Positions 52,408 through 59,842 of a DNA stretch of 64,000 bases are shown here, piece by piece (position 1 is the first letter of the stretch; every line of letters begins with the position of its first letter). The notes below the pieces were generated by a model. That model had not been told where the DNA came from. It was given only the letters and a program-made list of their open reading frames with translations, and made no database searches. The position numbers and the translations under genes are program-made. The stretch is taken from the NCBI RefSeq assembly GCF_000472865.1, contig NZ_AXAP01000045.1:1-64000 (forward strand). Reading direction: 5' to 3'. Source of the stretch: Bradyrhizobium elkanii WSM2783. Its GTDB lineage: Bacteria > Pseudomonadota > Alphaproteobacteria > Rhizobiales > Xanthobacteraceae.

Positions 52408-52491
52408 TCAGCTTCCCGCGAGGAAACGAATAACTGCGAACGTGCCGATCACGACGAGCGTTGTCACAGTGACCGAGAATAGGATTCGCAT
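52408..52491 (-). CDS. Tiny membrane protein (27 aa)
   Basis: 27 residues: MRILFSVTVTTLVVIGTFAV and IRFLAGS, one membrane helix. The GGAG upstream is farther than usual (about 14 nt), so confidence is lower. Neighbours are similar tiny membrane genes. Confidence 0.45.
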   Translation of the reverse strand: MRILFSVTVTTLVVIGTFAVIRFLAGS

Positions 52492-52554
52492 AGTTAAAGC
52501 CGCGCTCCGCCAGCCGGGAAATTTCACGAGTGGCAGCGCTGCATCCGCATTGGA

Positions 52555-52656
52555 TCAGACGGCGAGCAATAGAGCCATCGCAACCAGCACCACAACAAGC
52601 AAAGCATATTCGAGTTTGTGGCTGTAGGAACTGAGAGATCTCCTGTTCGATATCAT
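52555..52656 (-). CDS. Tiny membrane protein (33 aa)
   Basis: 33 residues: MISNRRSLSSYSHKLEYALL and VVVLVAMALLLAV, a basic N-terminus and one membrane helix, resembling pilin-like or toxic-peptide-sized proteins. AAGGAGAATTGAC directly upstream of the ATG at 52656 is a strong ribosome site. Upstream of the two other tiny genes, possibly one operon. Confidence 0.55.
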   Translation of the reverse strand: MISNRRSLSSYSHKLEYALLVVVLVAMALLLAV

Positions 52657-52799
52657 GTCAATTCTCCTTGGCTGAATTCCTAGCGGCGCCTACACGAAGC
52701 GCCGGACCGGGCGTCGACCCGTTAGAAGGTCTACTGCGCCGGCTACCACGTAACGGTTGGGGCTGATCCTGCGGCTTCTGTCGGGCTTGAAACTGAAAA

Positions 52800-53003
52800 T
52801 TACGTGGGAGCACGCATTCCCGGCGAAGTCAGCCACTTATTGATCTGGGTGGCAGCATCTATCTGGGCCGCCTTTCGCAAAAGCTCGTCGCGACGAATGC
52901 TAAAGGGCATGCCTTCAGCCTGTTTGCGAAGGTTGATCGCCTCTTGCGTCAGGCGGAACTCGAATGTGGATGATGACAGCTCGAAACGTCGCCGAAGCGG
53001 CAT
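52800..53003 (-). CDS. Small conserved protein, WLTSPG family (67 aa)
   Basis: 67 residues: MPLRRRFELSSSTFEFRLTQ, EAINLRKQAEGMPFSIRRDE and NKWLTSPGMRAPT. The C-terminal IN(D/K)WLTSPG(M/L) is shared with the gene at 56528. GGGAGCGCC before the ATG forms the right arm of leader B. Found in several copies in Bradyrhizobium-type genomes. Unknown function. Confidence 0.75.
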   Translation of the reverse strand: MPLRRRFELSSSTFEFRLTQEAINLRKQAEGMPFSIRRDELLRKAAQIDAATQINKWLTSPGMRAPT

Positions 53004-53060
53004 AACGGCGCTCCCTGTTCGATTGGGCGGGAGCGCAACCGGCGTTCTCATCACCGATAG
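53004..53060 (-). promoter_or_regulatory. Conserved leader copy B: 8-bp hairpin over the ribosome site
   Basis: Transcript sense: TGATGAGAACGCCGGTT, GCGCTCCCGCC (53036-53026), 10 nt, GGGAGCGCC (53015-53007), GTT, ATG at 53003. GCGCTCCC pairs with GGGAGCGC without a mismatch, the clearest stem of the six copies. Confidence 0.65.
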
Positions 53061-53146
53061 AAGCCATGGGCCGGGCGGTGATGTCAGCGACCAGACAACC
53101 TTTTCATCCGGGAGTCGACACAATTCGCATCAGGCGCTTCGAATGG

Positions 53147-53329
53147 TCACATCGGGCATCGCAGCAAGTAAAATAGCGCGCTATTCCCCTCGATCTGTGC
53201 AGTTTCGCGCGATGTCTCATAACCAGACATTATGGGCACGTCGCTTTCGCAAACCTGCCACTCCCATTTCGTTGGAAGCAGGGCGATTAGTTTCACTTCC
53301 AGCAGGCGCGTCCTAAGTGATTTTGCCAT
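53147..53329 (-). CDS. Small conserved hypothetical protein (60 aa)
   Basis: 60 residues: MAKSLRTRLLEVKLIALLPT, KWEWQVCESDVPIMSGYETS and RETAQIEGNSALFYLLRCPM. Looks like a compact alpha/beta protein with a conserved KWEWQVC motif known from small rhizobial families. Weak ribosome site. Unknown role. Confidence 0.7.
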   Translation of the reverse strand: MAKSLRTRLLEVKLIALLPTKWEWQVCESDVPIMSGYETSRETAQIEGNSALFYLLRCPM

Positions 53330-53444
53330 CCACTGTATATGCGCTCCTGACCGTCAACATTCCAGTGATGAACAGCAGCCTTCTGGTTGCCGGGTCCCGT
53401 CGGGGCCGCTCCTCCTCCTTCCGCCATTTCGACCCCCGAGCCTA

Positions 53445-53723
53445 TCAGGCGGGCCGCGCGCTGATGCTTGCGAGCTCCCGGCGCTCGTCATCGGACAACT
53501 GCCAACCCTTGCACTGACTGCAAAGCTGCCTAAAAACGTCATACAGCTTGCTTCGCGCAACTTCGACGAGTTCGGTATCGTCAAATTCGCGGGAGTTCAG
53601 CAAGACTGGCAGTGAAAAACTGGTCTGATCGCTCTCGAACTGAAACGCTAAGCGAAGGTCCTCACCCCGTTCGTTAGGCGAAATTATCTCAATGCGCGCG
53701 ATCTTGATCTTGAACTCATCCAT
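53445..53723 (-). CDS. Conserved hypothetical protein (92 aa)
   Basis: 92 residues: MDEFKIKIARIEIISPNERG, FQFESDQTSFSLPVLLNSRE and LCSQCKGWQLSDDERRELAS. Soluble and acidic, with a CSQC pair at the end of the first domain that might bind metal. GAGGTGACG precedes the ATG at 53723. No family assigned. Confidence 0.7.
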   Translation of the reverse strand: MDEFKIKIARIEIISPNERGEDLRLAFQFESDQTSFSLPVLLNSREFDDTELVEVARSKLYDVFRQLCSQCKGWQLSDDERRELASISARPA

Positions 53724-53773
53724 CGCGTCACCTCGCTGGAAAGGTTGCTCTTTCATTGCTGGTAGAGGCGATC

Positions 53774-53923
53774 TTACTGCTTGGGATGCAGGGTTTGCTT
53801 CTCAGTTTCCAGCTTTGCCACCAACTGCAGGGTAGCATCGTGCACCTGTTGATCCCAAATTTGCTCTCTGATCCAGCGGTAACGGGCGATCCTCTCGTCG
53901 ATCTCGTCGCATCTGGCACACAT
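53774..53923 (-). CDS. Small CxxC protein (49 aa) behind leader C
   Basis: 49 residues: MCARCDEIDERIARYRWIRE, QIWDQQVHDATLQLVAKLET and EKQTLHPKQ. MCARC is an N-terminal CxxC pair. Small proteins starting MCARC recur in Bradyrhizobium. Leader C places GCGCTCCCGCC opposite the GGAGCGC ribosome site. Function unknown. Confidence 0.65.
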   Translation of the reverse strand: MCARCDEIDERIARYRWIREQIWDQQVHDATLQLVAKLETEKQTLHPKQ

Positions 53924-53985
53924 GGGGCGCTCCGCTGGGTGCGGCGGGAGCGCGGTGTCTCTCAGGCGCCGATGCCATCGTTCCG
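53924..53985 (-). promoter_or_regulatory. Conserved leader copy C: hairpin over the ribosome site
   Basis: Transcript sense: TGAGAGACACC, GCGCTCCCGCC (53953-53943), 9 nt, GGAGCGC (53933-53927), CCC, ATG at 53923. GCGCTCC pairs with GGAGCGC over seven bases. Confidence 0.6.
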
Positions 53986-54219
53986 TCGGCGATGCACAAA
54001 CAGTAAGGGGCCGGGCTTAAAGTTCAATTGTGCACACACGAAATCAGGACGCTCCGACATTCAAATACGGATAGCGGCCTTTGCCAATAGAAACGGCCCA
54101 GAACCGTCGGGGCCGCCATCCTTGGAGGTTTACCTGGGCCAAGCTGAGGCGGCGTGGGGCCAGGGGCACAAGTTGACGATGCCGGAAGGTCTTCGTTCCT
54201 AACGGTGCCGATCAAAGGC

Positions 54220-54462
54220 CTACTTCTGGCGATCCGACTCGGATTTGTTCGCTGCCTTTAATCGGCCTCGGATATATTCAGCCACGTCACCGACCTCGTC
54301 GCGCATGGCATTTTCCGTGATCCCCTCGCTCTTGGCCATTTCGATGCAGCGCCGCGTTAACTCGGCCACGTCTTGCGAGGCGCCTGGATCGCCGAATTGC
54401 TCGGCGGCGTGAACGCTATTCTGCATCCAAAAATCGATAAACTCTCGCACCTTCACACTCAT
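54220..54462 (-). CDS. Conserved hypothetical protein (80 aa)
   Basis: 80 residues: MSVKVREFIDFWMQNSVHAA, EQFGDPGASQDVAELTRRCI and EGITENAMRDEVGDVAEYIR. An all-helical small protein seen widely in Rhizobiales. Unknown role. Another frame (54473-54664 minus) ends 10 bp upstream and could be its operon partner. Confidence 0.7.
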   Translation of the reverse strand: MSVKVREFIDFWMQNSVHAAEQFGDPGASQDVAELTRRCIEMAKSEGITENAMRDEVGDVAEYIRGRLKAANKSESDRQK

Positions 54463-54887
54463 GCTTTTGACCTCATCCAGGCCTGTCGGCCTGCCTCCGA
54501 GCTTCTGCCGCGCGCTCCTCTGAGGCCCTCACAGAGGTCCCGTAGATGGTCTCTCGGGAATTAGTGCCCAATGCCTCAGCATCGCGCCAGGGCGGCTCCA
54601 AGGCAAGCGCTAGGCCTTGGCGATTGACCCGGAAAGGGGGATGACACCCCAGCGGGGCGAGCACTGCGGCGGCGGCTTAATTCAGTTTTCGGCGGATCTT
54701 CTTCATGATCTCCCGCAGATCGGCCACGTATTCCTCGCTCGGTGCGCGCGGGCTTCGACGGCGGCTCGTCTATATCCGGAGATGGTCCCAACTCGTGTGT
54801 GCACTTGTGCCTGGGCAGCTCGGTCGTGCCCCCGGCCGGGCTGCTTTATCAAGGGCGGGATGCGGCTGGGTTCAATCGGCGGCTGGG
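54463..54887. other. Intergenic stretch with a weak candidate gene
   Basis: The minus frame 54473-54664 (MLAPLGCHPPFRVNRQGLAL; SVRASEERAAEARRQADRPG) could be a small gene but has no clear ribosome site. On the same strand near 54690-54720 the fragment EEYVADLREIMKKIRRKLN ends a stop-bounded frame without a start, perhaps a relic. No other feature. Confidence 0.35.
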
Positions 54888-55595
54888 TCAATTTGTTAGA
54901 GTCGCCTCATGCTCGACGAGCGTCTGATAGCATTCGCACGACAGTCGCTCCAACGCGCCGCGGTCCAATATTTTAATGACGCCTCGCGAGTAGGTGATAA
55001 TGCCTTGATCCTGTATCTTGCCGGCCACCTCTGTCACAGATGTCCTTCGCACTCCCAGCATATCGGCAAGCAGTTCTTGCGTCAGCGTAATGGGATCGCC
55101 CGCTGCGCGATCGGCCGACTGCAATAGCCAACGACAAAAACGTTGGTCGATTGGATGCAGTGCATTGCAGGCTGCCGTAATGCGAGCTTGGGTTAAGAGG
55201 ACTTCATTATAGCGTATGCAGAGGTCTCGTATCGCTTGACTTGAGGTAACTGACCTCCTGAAAGCGGCTGACGATATCCCGCTGGCCGTCATTGGCAATT
55301 GAACGTTCACCCGGACGAGCGATTTGTAGAGACCTAATCCCGCCATCGCGCCAACTACGCCTTCGCGGCCGACAGTCGCGGTTTCGATGGCCTTGCCGTC
55401 ACGCATTACTGCGAGCAACGAAAACATGCCGTGGTGAGGGAAATAGATCTGTTCGACCTCGGTGCCTGCTTCGTAGACAGAAGTGCCTTGCGGCAACACC
55501 ACGGTCATTAGATGGACCGCGAGCGCGCTAAACTCGCTGCCTGGCAGTGACGCGAGCAGCCTGTTGTCGAGCGGCGTGGGCGAAGGTGCGTGCAA
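54888..55595 (-). CDS. Crp/Fnr-family transcriptional regulator
   Basis: 235 residues. The N-terminal cyclic-nucleotide-type beta-roll has ALAVHLMTVVLPQGTSVYEA, IYFPHHGMFSLLAVM and ETATVGREGVVGAMAG, with no Fnr cysteine cluster. The C-terminal HTH_Crp reads LTQELLADMLGVRRTSVTEV and GIITYSRGVIKILDR. It is of the effector-free or unusual-ligand Crp branch common in rhizobia, like those with HHGMFSLL. A 16-bp palindrome lies upstream at 55816. Confidence 0.87.
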   Translation of the reverse strand: MHAPSPTPLDNRLLASLPGSEFSALAVHLMTVVLPQGTSVYEAGTEVEQIYFPHHGMFSLLAVMRDGKAIETATVGREGVVGAMAGLGLYKSLVRVNVQLPMTASGISSAAFRRSVTSSQAIRDLCIRYNEVLLTQARITAACNALHPIDQRFCRWLLQSADRAAGDPITLTQELLADMLGVRRTSVTEVAGKIQDQGIITYSRGVIKILDRGALERLSCECYQTLVEHEATLTN

Positions 55596-56045
55596 ATGCG
55601 GTGTCCGTGGTCGGTCGGGCGATATACCGCAGGGTGATGGGTGCGAGCTCCGAGGGGACGCTCCGCGCGGGATCAGGGTTACATTAAGAGTCCCGGCAGT
55701 CCGTGTCGGTCCGGTTTCCGTCCTAAGCCGAGCTGCTGCCGATTAGCGCTGAGGTGCCTAGCTATAAGGCTATCCGAGCTTTCTCGTCGGAAAGCTGGGT
55801 CGTCAGAGCCTTGTCTGTCGGAATTCCGACAATGACATTGACGCAGATGCAGGTTCGTTTCTGCCGTAGCTCTGGTACTTCTTCTTACACAGTGGGCGCT
55901 TCTCGGAACGAATAGTCAACAAGCGAATTGGCCTCTCTGCACCGCCTATGTCCGTTTTCCGACAATAGGAACAGGGTGAAGCGCACCCGCAGTGGGACTC
56001 GGGCTTCAAAGCGCCATCTGCGATTATTCAAGGTTGGTAGCGCCG
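55596..56045. other. Divergent regulatory region with palindrome
   Basis: No gene seen. Divergent promoters of the Crp/Fnr and response-regulator genes are expected here. It holds the palindrome at 55816-55831, and TTCCGACAAT occurs twice (about 55825 and 55958). Confidence 0.5.
55816..55831. promoter_or_regulatory. Perfect 16-bp palindrome between two regulators
   Basis: TGTCGGAATTCCGACA is fully palindromic. The half-site TTCCGACAAT repeats at about 55958. It may be the operator of one of the two divergent regulators. FNR-type TTGAT-N4-ATCAA is not present. Confidence 0.45.
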
Positions 56046-56441
56046 ATGCAGCACTTAGCTGGCGGTCGCCCGGTTGTGCTCGTCGTCGAGGACGAGACGC
56101 TTCTTCGATGGCATGCCGTAGCAATGATCGAGGACGCCGGTTTCGACGTGATCGAGGCTGGAAACGCGGCCGAGGCTATTTCCGTGCTGGAAGCCCGGAC
56201 AGACATTCGTGTGATTTTCACCGACATCCAGATGCCGGGTTCAATTGACGGGCTGCGGTTAGCCCACCTGGTGCGAGACCGCTGGCCGCCGATCAAGATC
56301 ATTGCAACCTCGGGCCAACTAAGGCTTCGCGACTACGAGCTGCCGGAGGGCGGCCGGTTTTTGCCCAAGCCCTATTCCGTCGGGGAGATCACCGGCACAT
56401 TGCGGGAGCTATTGGGCGGAGGGGCAAGCGAGGGCGTATAG
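56046..56441 (+). CDS. Single-domain response regulator (CheY-like)
   Basis: 131 residues of receiver domain only. Acidic pocket in VVLVVEDETLLR, phospho-acceptor Asp in FTDIQMPGSIDG, Thr/Ser in IATSGQ and Lys in FLPKPYS. It should act as a phospho-relay partner without a DNA-binding output. The nearest kinase is the HisKA_2 gene at 57147, so a pair is plausible. A decayed copy lies at 60589. The ATG at 56046 follows AGGTTGG. Confidence 0.85.
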   Translation: MQHLAGGRPVVLVVEDETLLRWHAVAMIEDAGFDVIEAGNAAEAISVLEARTDIRVIFTDIQMPGSIDGLRLAHLVRDRWPPIKIIATSGQLRLRDYELPEGGRFLPKPYSVGEITGTLRELLGGGASEGV

Positions 56442-56527
56442 CGCTCATGGTCACAATCAAAGCCAAGATTCGCTCGGTGACCGTCGGCGCCTACACCCAA
56501 CCCGTTACCGGACATTGTTGTGCGGTT

Positions 56528-56722
56528 TTACTCCGGCGACCGGAGACCGGGTGACGTCAGCCAATCATTTATGTGGGATGCGGTCTCCAACTGTCTGATC
56601 TTTTTAAGCGCGGCATCCCTGTCGGGACCATTCACAAGATCGGTAATCTTTTCCTGCAGCCTAGCCTTCTCGGCTGCGATCTGATCTTCAAATGAGTGCG
56701 GTAAGGATCGGCGACGCCGCAT
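56528..56722 (-). CDS. Small conserved protein, WLTSPG family (64 aa)
   Basis: 64 residues: MRRRRSLPHSFEDQIAAEKA, RLQEKITDLVNGPDRDAALK and KIRQLETASHINDWLTSPGL. It shares the INDWLTSPG ending with the 52800 gene. GGAGGTTGTGTC precedes the ATG at 56722. It is convergent with the response regulator, an arrangement repeated in decayed form near 60.6-61.1 kb. Confidence 0.75.
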   Translation of the reverse strand: MRRRRSLPHSFEDQIAAEKARLQEKITDLVNGPDRDAALKKIRQLETASHINDWLTSPGLRSPE

Positions 56723-57146
56723 GACACAACCTCCGACTTACGGGTCCTAAACCGTAGTGTTCGACGGACTTTGCCAAGAGAAAAAACGCTGTGGCCCAAG
56801 TCTCAGTTCCAGGTTTATTGCCGAAGAGTGATCTGTCAGTCCGATTTCCAACGCTCCACTCAAATTGGCCGCTGCGGATACAGCTCGAATCTCCGCTATG
56901 GGTCACACGCGGCATTAGGATGCAGCGCTGAGCGAAGTCCGGTCTACCGTGGCGAGCCGACGTAACGATCTTCAACGCGGTCTTCAGCTATTGGAGGGGG
57001 CCGACGAAGAGGGCTCGCATCTTTGACGAATTTCGCTGTTGCAGCGCAACTACAGCCCGCCACCGTCGGAGCAAGGCGCTTTACAGAATAAAGACATTGG
57101 CCGACAGCTTCGGGAACTCAAAGCGCAGCCTGACGGTTTCTACTCA
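56723..57146. other. Intergenic region, no gene seen
   Basis: Upstream DNA of the sensor kinase gene, which is open from a TTG at 57039. The first 50 bp (gacacaacctccgacttac onward) matches the DNA upstream of the decayed small gene at 61074. Confidence 0.4.
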
Positions 57147-58097
57147 ATGGAACGCCTACTCTATTTCCTTCCTGCTCATCCGCAACCTGCCTATATCCGA
57201 TTTGGGACGAGCGCCCTCATCATGGTGTTCTTCATTCTTGTGCAAATGGGTCTGCAATCGCAAAGCGGCTTCGGCGGATTGTTCTTCCTTCTTCCCGGGA
57301 TCTTTCTATGTGGCCTTCTGTTCGATCGCGCTAGCTCATTTTTCGGCACTGCACTCGCCACGCTATATGCGGTGTACGCCGCGCCCGCTGCACCGTGGAT
57401 TGCCCATCTTCTACCTTTGGGATTGTTCGTTGCGACGGGTCTCGGTATCGGCCTAGTTGCAGAGGGATTTCGCAACGAACTGGAGAGGGTGGTTGCCGCC
57501 GAGAAAGCGAAAACGGTTCTTCTCATGGAATTGGCGCATCGCACGAAGAACAATTTAGCCATGATATCCGCGATGATGCGATTGCAGGCCAAGCAGGCCG
57601 GCGTCAGCGCGGCCGACGCGCTCGGCGACATGGCCTCACGCATCCAGGTGATGGCAAAGGTCTACGACCACCTCACGATCAGGGCCGAGCGGAAGGTCGT
57701 CGATGCCAAGCAGTATCTCACAGAAATATGCCAGCATCTTTCCGCGTCACTCACTGGGACAAGCCCTGTGGCGATCACGGCTCGGGCGGATGAGCTGTAT
57801 ATCCATAGCGAGCAGGCCGTCCCAATCGCGATCATCGTCAATGAGCTTGTTACGAACAGCCTAAAGTATGCCTTCCCGGACGGGCGGCCGGGTCATATCC
57901 ACGTCGACCTTCATGCCGATGGTGAAGTGGTCCTTACTGTGAGTGACAACGGCGTCGGCATCCGAACGCAGCACCCGGAAGGCGTCGGATCGCGGGTTGT
58001 ATCTCTGCTATCACAGCAACTCGGCGGCATGATCGATTACGAAAATCTGGATCAGGGTTGCCGCGTCACACTCCGAATGCCTAAGCCTAGCATCTAG
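57147..58097 (+). CDS. Sensor histidine kinase, DUF4118 + HisKA_2 (HWE-like)
   Basis: About 316 residues. Four membrane helices of the DUF4118 type (SALIMVFFILVQMGL; GLFFLLPGIFLCGLLF; and others), then HisKA_2 with phospho-His in MELAHRTKNNLAMISAMMRL and an HATPase with NELVTNSLKYAFPDG (N box), SDNGVGI (G1) and GSRVVSLLSQQLGG (G2). The family signals general stress response in alphaproteobacteria, often through an orphan response regulator. The start at ATG 57147 was chosen for the membrane part; TTG 57039 would add 36 residues. Confidence 0.85.
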   Translation: MERLLYFLPAHPQPAYIRFGTSALIMVFFILVQMGLQSQSGFGGLFFLLPGIFLCGLLFDRASSFFGTALATLYAVYAAPAAPWIAHLLPLGLFVATGLGIGLVAEGFRNELERVVAAEKAKTVLLMELAHRTKNNLAMISAMMRLQAKQAGVSAADALGDMASRIQVMAKVYDHLTIRAERKVVDAKQYLTEICQHLSASLTGTSPVAITARADELYIHSEQAVPIAIIVNELVTNSLKYAFPDGRPGHIHVDLHADGEVVLTVSDNGVGIRTQHPEGVGSRVVSLLSQQLGGMIDYENLDQGCRVTLRMPKPSI

Positions 58098-58309
58098 CGG
58101 CCGACCGTCGGCACGCCTTCAATCGACCTGACGACGCGCTACTTCAACCGGGCAGTGTCAAGGGTCCGCTTTGGGTCCAAATTCGGAAGTCCGGGCGCGC
58201 AACTGAGCAGTCCGCTTTAGCCCCAAGAACAGACATCGTCAGCCGGGCCTGTTAGGTCCGAAAGGTGCCAAGAGGCGACATTCCTAAAAAGGCCGTCAAC
58301 TCAGTGGTC

Positions 58310-58492
58310 TTATTTTGAATAGGGCTTCTCTTTGAGAGCTTGCTGCATGGCCCATTCGGCGGCAAGAATTGCCTCCGCACGATCATAAGAAATGCCAGTT
58401 TTCGGCGAGCGTCCTTCTCGCTCAAACGACCATTTCCAGCCGAAAGGATTGGCGGTTTGGACTATTGTGTACTCTATACCTTGATATTGCAT
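58310..58492 (-). CDS. Small conserved hypothetical protein (60 aa)
   Basis: 60 residues: MQYQGIEYTIVQTANPFGWK, WSFEREGRSPKTGISYDRAE and AILAAEWAMQQALKEKPYSK. A compact alpha/beta protein with a KWSFE motif; resembles small rhizobial proteins of unknown role. Looks genuine by composition. Confidence 0.65.
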   Translation of the reverse strand: MQYQGIEYTIVQTANPFGWKWSFEREGRSPKTGISYDRAEAILAAEWAMQQALKEKPYSK

Positions 58493-58868
58493 GAGGCGGC
58501 CTTCATGTTGTTGTCGGCGGGCGTAATTTGCTCTTGGCCCATGCTTGAAAATCCGGGACCTGGGTTGGACCGATGTGATCGCGCTTGATACACCGAAACT
58601 TACGAGCGCCTGTTTTGGCGATCACGAAGTGCATCGGTCATTCCTACCCTGTTAGCCCAGTGCCGGCAGGCGGATCACAAGGCGTGCGAGATGCCAAAGC
58701 TGAATGCCATGATCGCTACGATCGATCAGCTTTTTTGCTTGCGTTTCAAAACTCCTACGGCGCCGTTGCGCGTTTTGCGGAACGTACCCGCGGGGTACAG
58801 AACGAGCCCATAGGCAGCGCAATCACCTTGGGAAACCGATCTTGAGTGATTGACCGATCCATCCAGAG
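58493..58868. other. Intergenic region, no gene seen
   Basis: About 375 bp with unsupported short frames on both strands; one plus frame (CEMPKLNAMIATIDQLF) may be a relic. No hairpin recognised with confidence. Confidence 0.35.
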
Positions 58869-59003
58869 CTATTTCTTCCTCCGTGGCATGAAGCTCGGCT
58901 GCCAGGTCGCCGCTTTCTGGCTTGGTGCTGCGGCGATAATCTTGATCTTTTCTTTCTTGGGCTTCTTGGCTTCGCGGTTGCCTCGTTGCTGGCCTTTGGC
59001 CAT
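58869..59003 (-). CDS. Small basic protein (44 aa), AKGQQRGN family
   Basis: 44 residues: MAKGQQRGNREAKKPKKEKI, KIIAAAPSQKAATWQPSF and MPRRKK. A lysine-rich family I recognise as frequent in Rhizobiales, of unknown role and likely nucleic-acid associated. GGAGGAGACCGCC stands before the ATG at 59003. Third gene of a tiny minus-strand operon. Confidence 0.75.
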   Translation of the reverse strand: MAKGQQRGNREAKKPKKEKIKIIAAAPSQKAATWQPSFMPRRKK

Positions 59004-59030
59004 GGCGGTCTCCTCCTGTTTTCGAGATGA

Positions 59031-59204
59031 CTAAAGTCGTCTGACAACAGGGACCTGCCCACGCGGTGTGCAGATCCTCACGTCGATGTGGCCTTCTTGC
59101 ACGAACTGCCTGGCCTTTCTCAGTGCAACCGCCACCGTGACGCGCCCGAGATGTTCGCTGATACCTTCATGGTGGCCGCTGACCAAGTATTTCAGTTTAG
59201 GCAT
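59031..59204 (-). CDS. Small protein (57 aa), middle gene of micro-operon
   Basis: 57 residues: MPKLKYLVSGHHEGISEHLG, RVTVAVALRKARQFVQEGHI and DVRICTPRGQVPVVRRL. Its ATG overlaps the stop of the 32-residue gene by 8 nt, so translation is coupled. It is followed 27 bp later by the 44-residue lysine-rich gene. Function unknown; VTVAVALRKA and VRICTPRGQ suggest a small alpha/beta unit. Confidence 0.6.
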   Translation of the reverse strand: MPKLKYLVSGHHEGISEHLGRVTVAVALRKARQFVQEGHIDVRICTPRGQVPVVRRL

Positions 59205-59295
59205 GGAAGACGGCCACCGCGATCACAATGATCACAGGCACCAGCGGGACGATGACCGGTGGTACGATCCACTCGGCCAGACGAAATTGCCGCAA
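59197..59295 (-). CDS. Tiny membrane protein (32 aa) behind leader D
   Basis: 32 residues from TTG 59295: MRQFRLAEWIVPPVIVPLVP and VIIVIAVAVFHA, one membrane helix. AGGAGC lies 6 nt before the TTG. An in-frame ATT at 59301 would be too close to the ribosome site. First gene of a three-gene micro-operon whose second gene starts inside this one. Confidence 0.55.
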   Translation of the reverse strand: MRQFRLAEWIVPPVIVPLVPVIIVIAVAVFHA

Positions 59296-59345
59296 CGAAA
59301 TGCTCCTGCGCTTTGCGGCGGGAGCGTGCGCGGCCCTCAGTCACC
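59296..59345 (-). promoter_or_regulatory. Conserved leader copy D: hairpin over the ribosome site
   Basis: Transcript sense: TGAGGGCCGCG, ACGCTCCCGCC (59327-59317), 9 nt, AGGAGC (59307-59302) and TTG at 59295. Five bases of GCTCC pair with GGAGC. The most diverged copy of the six. Confidence 0.5.
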
Positions 59346-59572
59346 GGACGATGCCACGGGAAATGCGGTGATAACTGACCCTACGCTGATGCTTTGGGAA
59401 TAGCGAGCGCTAAAGCATTTTGCGCCGGCTGCGGCAGGAGTACGCGCGAAGCGACACGGTACGCCTCTAGTTGCCGCGCGGGCAAGATAGCGATGGCTAT
59501 TGCGGCGCAAAGAGCGCATGCTGCTGTCGGGGCCAGCGCCGGCGCCCGGCGTTTTGCGAAAGGCAGGCGCGC

Positions 59573-59842
59573 ATGACCATCCGTTCCCGACGTGAAGTCG
59601 TCACGTTCAAGCACCCGTTCCGGATCAGGGGCATCGATTGCCTGCTGCCCGCCGGCGCCTATGAGGTCGCCACCGACGAGGAGACGATCGAGGGGCTATC
59701 GTTCGAGGCGTTCCGCCGCGTCGCCACCATGATCAAGGTGCCGGTGGAAGGCTCACGCGGGTTGGCGATGGAGGTGGTCTCGATCGGCTCTGTCGATCTG
59801 GCCGACGCGCAACGCATCGACGCGAGCGCATCCGATGGCTGA
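59573..59842 (+). CDS. Conserved hypothetical protein (89 aa), first of a coupled pair
   Basis: 89 residues: MTIRSRREVVTFKHPFRIRG, DEETIEGLSFEAFRRVATMI and VVSIGSVDLADAQRIDASAS. Basic N-terminus, alpha/beta. Its end overlaps the next gene by 8 nt, so the two are co-translated. No strong ribosome site before the ATG. Unknown function. Confidence 0.65.
   Translation: MTIRSRREVVTFKHPFRIRGIDCLLPAGAYEVATDEETIEGLSFEAFRRVATMIKVPVEGSRGLAMEVVSIGSVDLADAQRIDASASDG

Noticed and set aside
51890..52627. 245-codon frame on the plus strand
   Set aside because: Covers three tiny minus-strand genes with ribosome sites; no family features of its own.
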